From NCBI GenBank assembly GCA_937925645.1, contig CALAMB010000479.1, positions 1-8,872 on the forward strand: 8,872 nucleotides of DNA, in the 5' to 3' direction. Origin of the DNA: an uncultured Acidobacteriota bacterium. GTDB lineage: Bacteria; Acidobacteriota; JAAYUB01. The translations under genes were made by a program, and so were the position numbers. Shown piece by piece: positions 5,766 to 8,872 of this stretch. Below the pieces are notes generated by a model. It made no database searches. It had not been told where the DNA came from and worked only from the letters and a program-made list of their open reading frames with translations. Numbering within the stretch: position 1 is the first letter of the stretch; each line of letters opens with the position of its first letter.

Positions 5766-7169
5766 TCAGATCTGCGCCGGGTTGATGTCGAGGCGCTTGA
5801 GTTTCTCGTTCAGCGTGGTGGCGTTGAGCTGCAGGAGCTGGGCGGCGCGCTTCTGGTTGCCGTTGGTTTTCCGGAGGGCCTGGACGATGAGCCGGCGCTC
5901 GAAGTCGGCGACGGCCTCCTTGAGGGCGAGGCCGGTGTCGGGGACGTCCTCCACCACGCGGAACAGGTCCTGGCCGGCGGTCATCTCCATGGGGAACTGG
6001 GTCCGGTGGATGCAGTGGTCGTCGCCGCTGAGCACGATGGCCCGCTCGATGACGTTCTCCAGCTCGCGGACGTTGCCGGGCCAGCGGTGGTTGATGAGCA
6101 GGTTCATCGCGTCCTGCTCGATGGTGCAGTGGGGGCGGCCGTTGTCGTCGCAGATCTTCTCGATGAAATGTTCCACGAGGAGCGGGATGTCGTCGCGGCG
6201 CTCGCGGAGCGGCGGCAGGTCGATCCGGATCACGTTGAGCCGGTAGTACAGGTCCTCGCGGAATTTTCCCTGCTGGACCAGGTTCTTGACATCCTCGTTC
6301 GAGGCGGCCAGCAGCCGCACGTCCACCCGGATGTTGTCCACGTCCCCCAGGCGGCGGAACTCCTTCTCCTGGATCACCCGCAGGAGCTTGGCCTGCAGCT
6401 CCATGCTGATGTTGCCGATCTCGTCAAGGAAGATGGTGCCGCCGTTGGCGACTTCGAACAGGCCCTTCTTGGTGGCCACGGCGCCGGTGAAGGCGCCCTT
6501 CTTGAAGCCGAACAACTCGCTTTCCAGAAGCTCCGTGGGGATGTTGCCGCAGTTGATGGGGATGAACGGCTGGTCGGACCGGTTGGAATAGTTGTGGATG
6601 GCCTTGGCCACGAGCTCCTTGCCGGTGCCGCTCTCGCCCACCACGAGCACCGTGCTCTTGGTGGGGGCCACCTGGCGGATGAGCTTGAAGATCTCCTGCA
6701 TCCGGGGGGCCTTGCCCACGATGGACTCGAACGAGTACTGCCGCTGGAAGCTCTGGCGCAGGTAGAGGTTTTCCAAAACCAGCGCCCGCTTCTGCAGGCC
6801 GTTCTTGATCTCCAGGAGCAGCTCGTCGTTCTTGAACGGCTTGGTGATGAAGCCGTAGGCGCCGTTGCGGGTGGCGGTGACGGCGCTCTCGATGGTGCCG
6901 TAGGCGGTGATCATGATGACCACCGCCTGGGGGTCCAGCAGCCGGATCTCGTGGAGCGCCTGCATGCCGTCCAGCTCGGGCATCATCAGGTCGACCAGGA
7001 CCAGGTCGTAGGCGTTGGCCGAGAATTTCTCCAGGCCCTCCCGGCCGTTCATGGCCCCGTCCAGGTGGTAGCCCTCCTTGCGCAGGAGGGTGCCCAGGAC
7101 GTCGTGCATGATGGCCTCGTCGTCGATGAGCAGGATCTGCTCCCGCTCCGGGCGCTCTTTGGTCGTCAT
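5766..7169 (-). CDS. NtrC-family sigma-54-dependent response regulator
   Basis: This cytosolic two-component transcription activator has three intact modules. The receiver domain (about 10-125) has the acidic pair Asp16/Asp17, phosphoacceptor Asp60 in LVLVD, Thr88 and Lys110. The central AAA+ domain (about 148-385) has Walker A GESGTGKE (178-185), GAFTGA (225-230, the sigma-54 contact loop), Walker B GGTIFLDE (243-250), probable arginine fingers Arg304 and Arg310 in FREDLYYR, and sensor II WPGNVREL (363-370). The C-terminal Fis-type helix-turn-helix (about 420-462) includes NQKRAAQLLQLN. The length of 467 is normal for the family. When phosphorylated it should remodel sigma-54 RNA polymerase at distant promoters. 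ATG at 7169 overlaps the kinase stop (ATGA), and AAGGAGG lies 10 nt upstream. The partner is the adjacent kinase. The regulon cannot be told from sequence; an AtoC- or PilR-like label would be a guess. Confidence 0.95.
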   Translation of the reverse strand: MTTKERPEREQILLIDDEAIMHDVLGTLLRKEGYHLDGAMNGREGLEKFSANAYDLVLVDLMMPELDGMQALHEIRLLDPQAVVIMITAYGTIESAVTATRNGAYGFITKPFKNDELLLEIKNGLQKRALVLENLYLRQSFQRQYSFESIVGKAPRMQEIFKLIRQVAPTKSTVLVVGESGTGKELVAKAIHNYSNRSDQPFIPINCGNIPTELLESELFGFKKGAFTGAVATKKGLFEVANGGTIFLDEIGNISMELQAKLLRVIQEKEFRRLGDVDNIRVDVRLLAASNEDVKNLVQQGKFREDLYYRLNVIRIDLPPLRERRDDIPLLVEHFIEKICDDNGRPHCTIEQDAMNLLINHRWPGNVRELENVIERAIVLSGDDHCIHRTQFPMEMTAGQDLFRVVEDVPDTGLALKEAVADFERRLIVQALRKTNGNQKRAAQLLQLNATTLNEKLKRLDINPAQI

Positions 7170-8872
7170 GAGCCGGACGCCTCCTTCGCGGCCGGTTCCG
7201 CCGCGGGCAGCTTGATGGTGAACCGGGTGCCCTGCCCCGGTTCGCTGTCCACGAAAATCCGGCCCGCGTGCTCCTGGATGATACCGTAGCTCACGGAGAG
7301 GCCGAGACCCGTGCCCTGGCCCACTTCCTTGGTGGTGAAAAAGGGATCGTAGATCTTCTGGCGGATCTCCGGCGGGATGCCCTTGCCGTTATCCTCGAAC
7401 TGGATCACGGCGAAGCCCTCCCCGAACCGGGTCCGGATGTCGATGTGTCCGCCGGGGGGCACGGCGTCCCGCGCGTTGAGCAGGATGTTGACGAACACCT
7501 GCATGAGCTGGCCCTCGTTGCCGCGCACCGGCGGCAGCGTCGGCTCCAGGTCCAGCCGGATCGTGATGGTCTTCTTGGTGAACTGGTGCTCCAGCAGGGC
7601 CACCGATTCCCGCAGCAGCTCGTTGAGGGAGACGGGGCCGAGTTCGGTGGTCTGGACCCGGGCGAAATTGAGCAGGTTCTGGACGATCTCGGAGGCCCGG
7701 AAACACTGGCTCTCGATCTTCTTGAGCATGCCGTGGTGGGGGTGGCTCTGGCCGGTCTCGTCGATGAGCATCTGGGTGAAGCTGCTGATGCCGGTGAGCG
7801 GCGTGTTCACCTCGTGGGCCACGCCGGCGGCGATGAGGCCCAGCGACGAGAGCTTCTCCGCCTGGAGCAACTGGGTCTCGAGCTGCACCCGGGCGGTGAT
7901 GTCGTCGAACACCAGCAGCGTCCCGGCCACCTGCCCCGTTTCCCTGACGAACGGGCTCACCGTCAAATTCACGAAGCGCTTGTCGCCGCGGCGGTTCTCG
8001 ATGAACAACTTGTAGAAGTTGGCGGTGTCGCGGGTGGTGTAGGAATCCGCGGGGAAGGCGTTGCGGATGGTGGCCGACAGGTCGGGCGCGAACACCTCCT
8101 CCAGCCGCCGGCCGATGGCCTGCCGGCCCGGCAGGTAGTAGAGCTGGACCATCGCCTGGTTCCAGGTGGTGATGATGCCGTCGTTGCTCACGGCCACGAC
8201 CCCGACGTTGATGCCCTCCACGATGTTCTCGTTGTACGCCTTGAGGGTCTCGAACTCGTGCGCCTTGGCCTGGAGCGAAGAGTAGAGCCGGGAGTTTTCC
8301 AGGGCGATGGCGGCGTAGCCGGCGATCATGCCCAGGAGCTGCAGGTCCTCGGAGGACAGGAAGGTGTCCTGGGGCCCCTTGCCCAGGGCGATGACGCCGA
8401 TGGTCTCGTTGCGGTGCGCCATGGGCTGGAAGTAGAACAGGGACATCCGCGCGTATTCCTCGCGCAGCGCCACCTGTTCCGGCCGGGTCTCCTCCTCGAT
8501 GATGGTGAACGGCAGGGTGGGCACGTTCACCCCGGTGATCAGGAAGGCGTCGGGGATCTCGAACCGCTGGCGGTCCGGGGGCGGGCGCCGGAAGCCGCGA
8601 TAGGTCAGCAGGTCGTACTGCTCGGGCTCCTGGGGGTGACGCAGGAAAATGGCGACCGTTTCCACCTTGAGCGACTTGTTCACCCGTTCGATGATGGCGG
8701 CGGTGATGGTCTCCATGCTGCTTTCGGTGCTGATGGTGTGGCCGAACTCGATGAGGGACTGGCGGTATTTGTACTCGTCCTTGTAAAAGAACCGGTCGAT
8801 CTCCTGCTGAACCCGCCGGCGGATGGGCGCGAACAGGAAGGCCACCACGAGCGCCGAGATGGCGATGGCGAA
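7166..8872 (-). CDS. Membrane-anchored GAF-PAS sensor histidine kinase (5' partial)
   Basis: The frame runs off the right edge of the window, so the N-terminus is missing; GTG 8848 is internal, since codons from 8872 down still encode hydrophobic residues (FAIAISALVVAFLFAP, the end of a transmembrane helix). Numbering from 8848: a juxtamembrane linker RRRVQQEIDRFFYKDEYKYR (10-29), a GAF domain (about 40-188), a PAS domain (about 201-320), a HisKA domain with phosphoacceptor His345 in GVAHEVNTPL, and a HATPase_c domain (about 440-548) with N box NILLNARDA, G1 DNGKGIP, F box DPFFTTK and G2 GQGTGLGL. All catalytic boxes look intact. It should autophosphorylate and transfer to Asp60 of the downstream regulator. 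The ligands of GAF and PAS are unknown; no cofactor-binding residue is obvious. It overlaps the regulator by 4 nt and is the upstream gene of the operon; the promoter lies outside the window. Confidence 0.93.
   Translation of the reverse strand, partial: FAIAISALVVAFLFAPIRRRVQQEIDRFFYKDEYKYRQSLIEFGHTISTESSMETITAAIIERVNKSLKVETVAIFLRHPQEPEQYDLLTYRGFRRPPPDRQRFEIPDAFLITGVNVPTLPFTIIEEETRPEQVALREEYARMSLFYFQPMAHRNETIGVIALGKGPQDTFLSSEDLQLLGMIAGYAAIALENSRLYSSLQAKAHEFETLKAYNENIVEGINVGVVAVSNDGIITTWNQAMVQLYYLPGRQAIGRRLEEVFAPDLSATIRNAFPADSYTTRDTANFYKLFIENRRGDKRFVNLTVSPFVRETGQVAGTLLVFDDITARVQLETQLLQAEKLSSLGLIAAGVAHEVNTPLTGISSFTQMLIDETGQSHPHHGMLKKIESQCFRASEIVQNLLNFARVQTTELGPVSLNELLRESVALLEHQFTKKTITIRLDLEPTLPPVRGNEGQLMQVFVNILLNARDAVPPGGHIDIRTRFGEGFAVIQFEDNGKGIPPEIRQKIYDPFFTTKEVGQGTGLGLSVSYGIIQEHAGRIFVDSEPGQGTRFTIKLPAAEPAAKEASGS
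7180..7186 (-). promoter_or_regulatory. Shine-Dalgarno of the response regulator, inside the kinase 3' end
   Basis: On the minus strand AAGGAGG is read at 7186-7180, 10 nt before the ATG at 7169. It is embedded in the codons for the kinase C-terminal Lys-Glu-Ala and explains efficient initiation at the ATGA stop-start overlap. Confidence 0.75.

Noticed and set aside
6006..7289. 427-codon plus-strand frame opposite the response regulator
   Set aside because: Composed mainly of Val, Leu, Asp, Ala and Gly, a frame shadow of an NtrC gene with strongly GC-ending codons; the minus-strand product has all catalytic motifs.
1..8872. CRISPR array, tRNA, rRNA or mobile element
   Set aside because: No regularly spaced direct repeats, no cloverleaf with CCA or conserved loops, and no transposase or integrase motif was found on either strand.

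Overview
The window is bacterial chromosome of high G+C content, gene-dense and operonic, with no tRNA, rRNA, insertion sequence, CRISPR array or integrase that I can see. A GC-rich background with strong Shine-Dalgarno sequences, a multidomain secreted subtilase carrying FN3, jelly-roll and beta-propeller modules, an NtrC-class two-component pair and a Rnk-type transcription factor suggests an Acidobacteriota-like bacterium. That lineage call is inference; no marker gene here proves it.

Left part (1-3849, + strand): the 3' portion of a very large secreted subtilisin-family (S8) protease gene. Its catalytic domain is cut off by the window edge. What remains is the post-catalytic beta-barrel, two FN3 domains, a jelly-roll/MAM-like domain, a third FN3 domain and an apparently eight-bladed PQQ-type beta-propeller. 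The gene is compositionally mosaic: its first ~1.9 kb is much less GC-rich than the propeller-coding end. A small exported protein of unknown family follows, with its Shine-Dalgarno overlapping the protease stop codon. A strong intrinsic terminator at 3823-3849 closes this unit.

Middle part (3850-5725, + strand): a probable sigma-70 promoter precedes pgsA (phosphatidylglycerophosphate synthase). pgsA overlaps an AMMECR1-family gene by 20 nt, and about 100 nt later comes an Rnk-like regulator of the GreA fold that binds RNA polymerase. The spacer before rnk contains a 10-bp perfect inverted repeat. These genes are housekeeping or regulatory and probably co-transcribed.

Right part (5766-8872, - strand): a convergent two-component operon. 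A membrane-anchored GAF-PAS histidine kinase, truncated at the window edge, overlaps an NtrC-family sigma-54 activator by 4 nt (ATGA). The kinase should phosphorylate the activator at Asp60, which would then drive sigma-54 promoters elsewhere; no convincing sigma-54 promoter is visible here.

No wholly new multi-gene system is evident. The points most worth a second look are the mosaic protease-propeller gene with its coupled small secreted partner, and the tight pgsA-AMMECR1 coupling.
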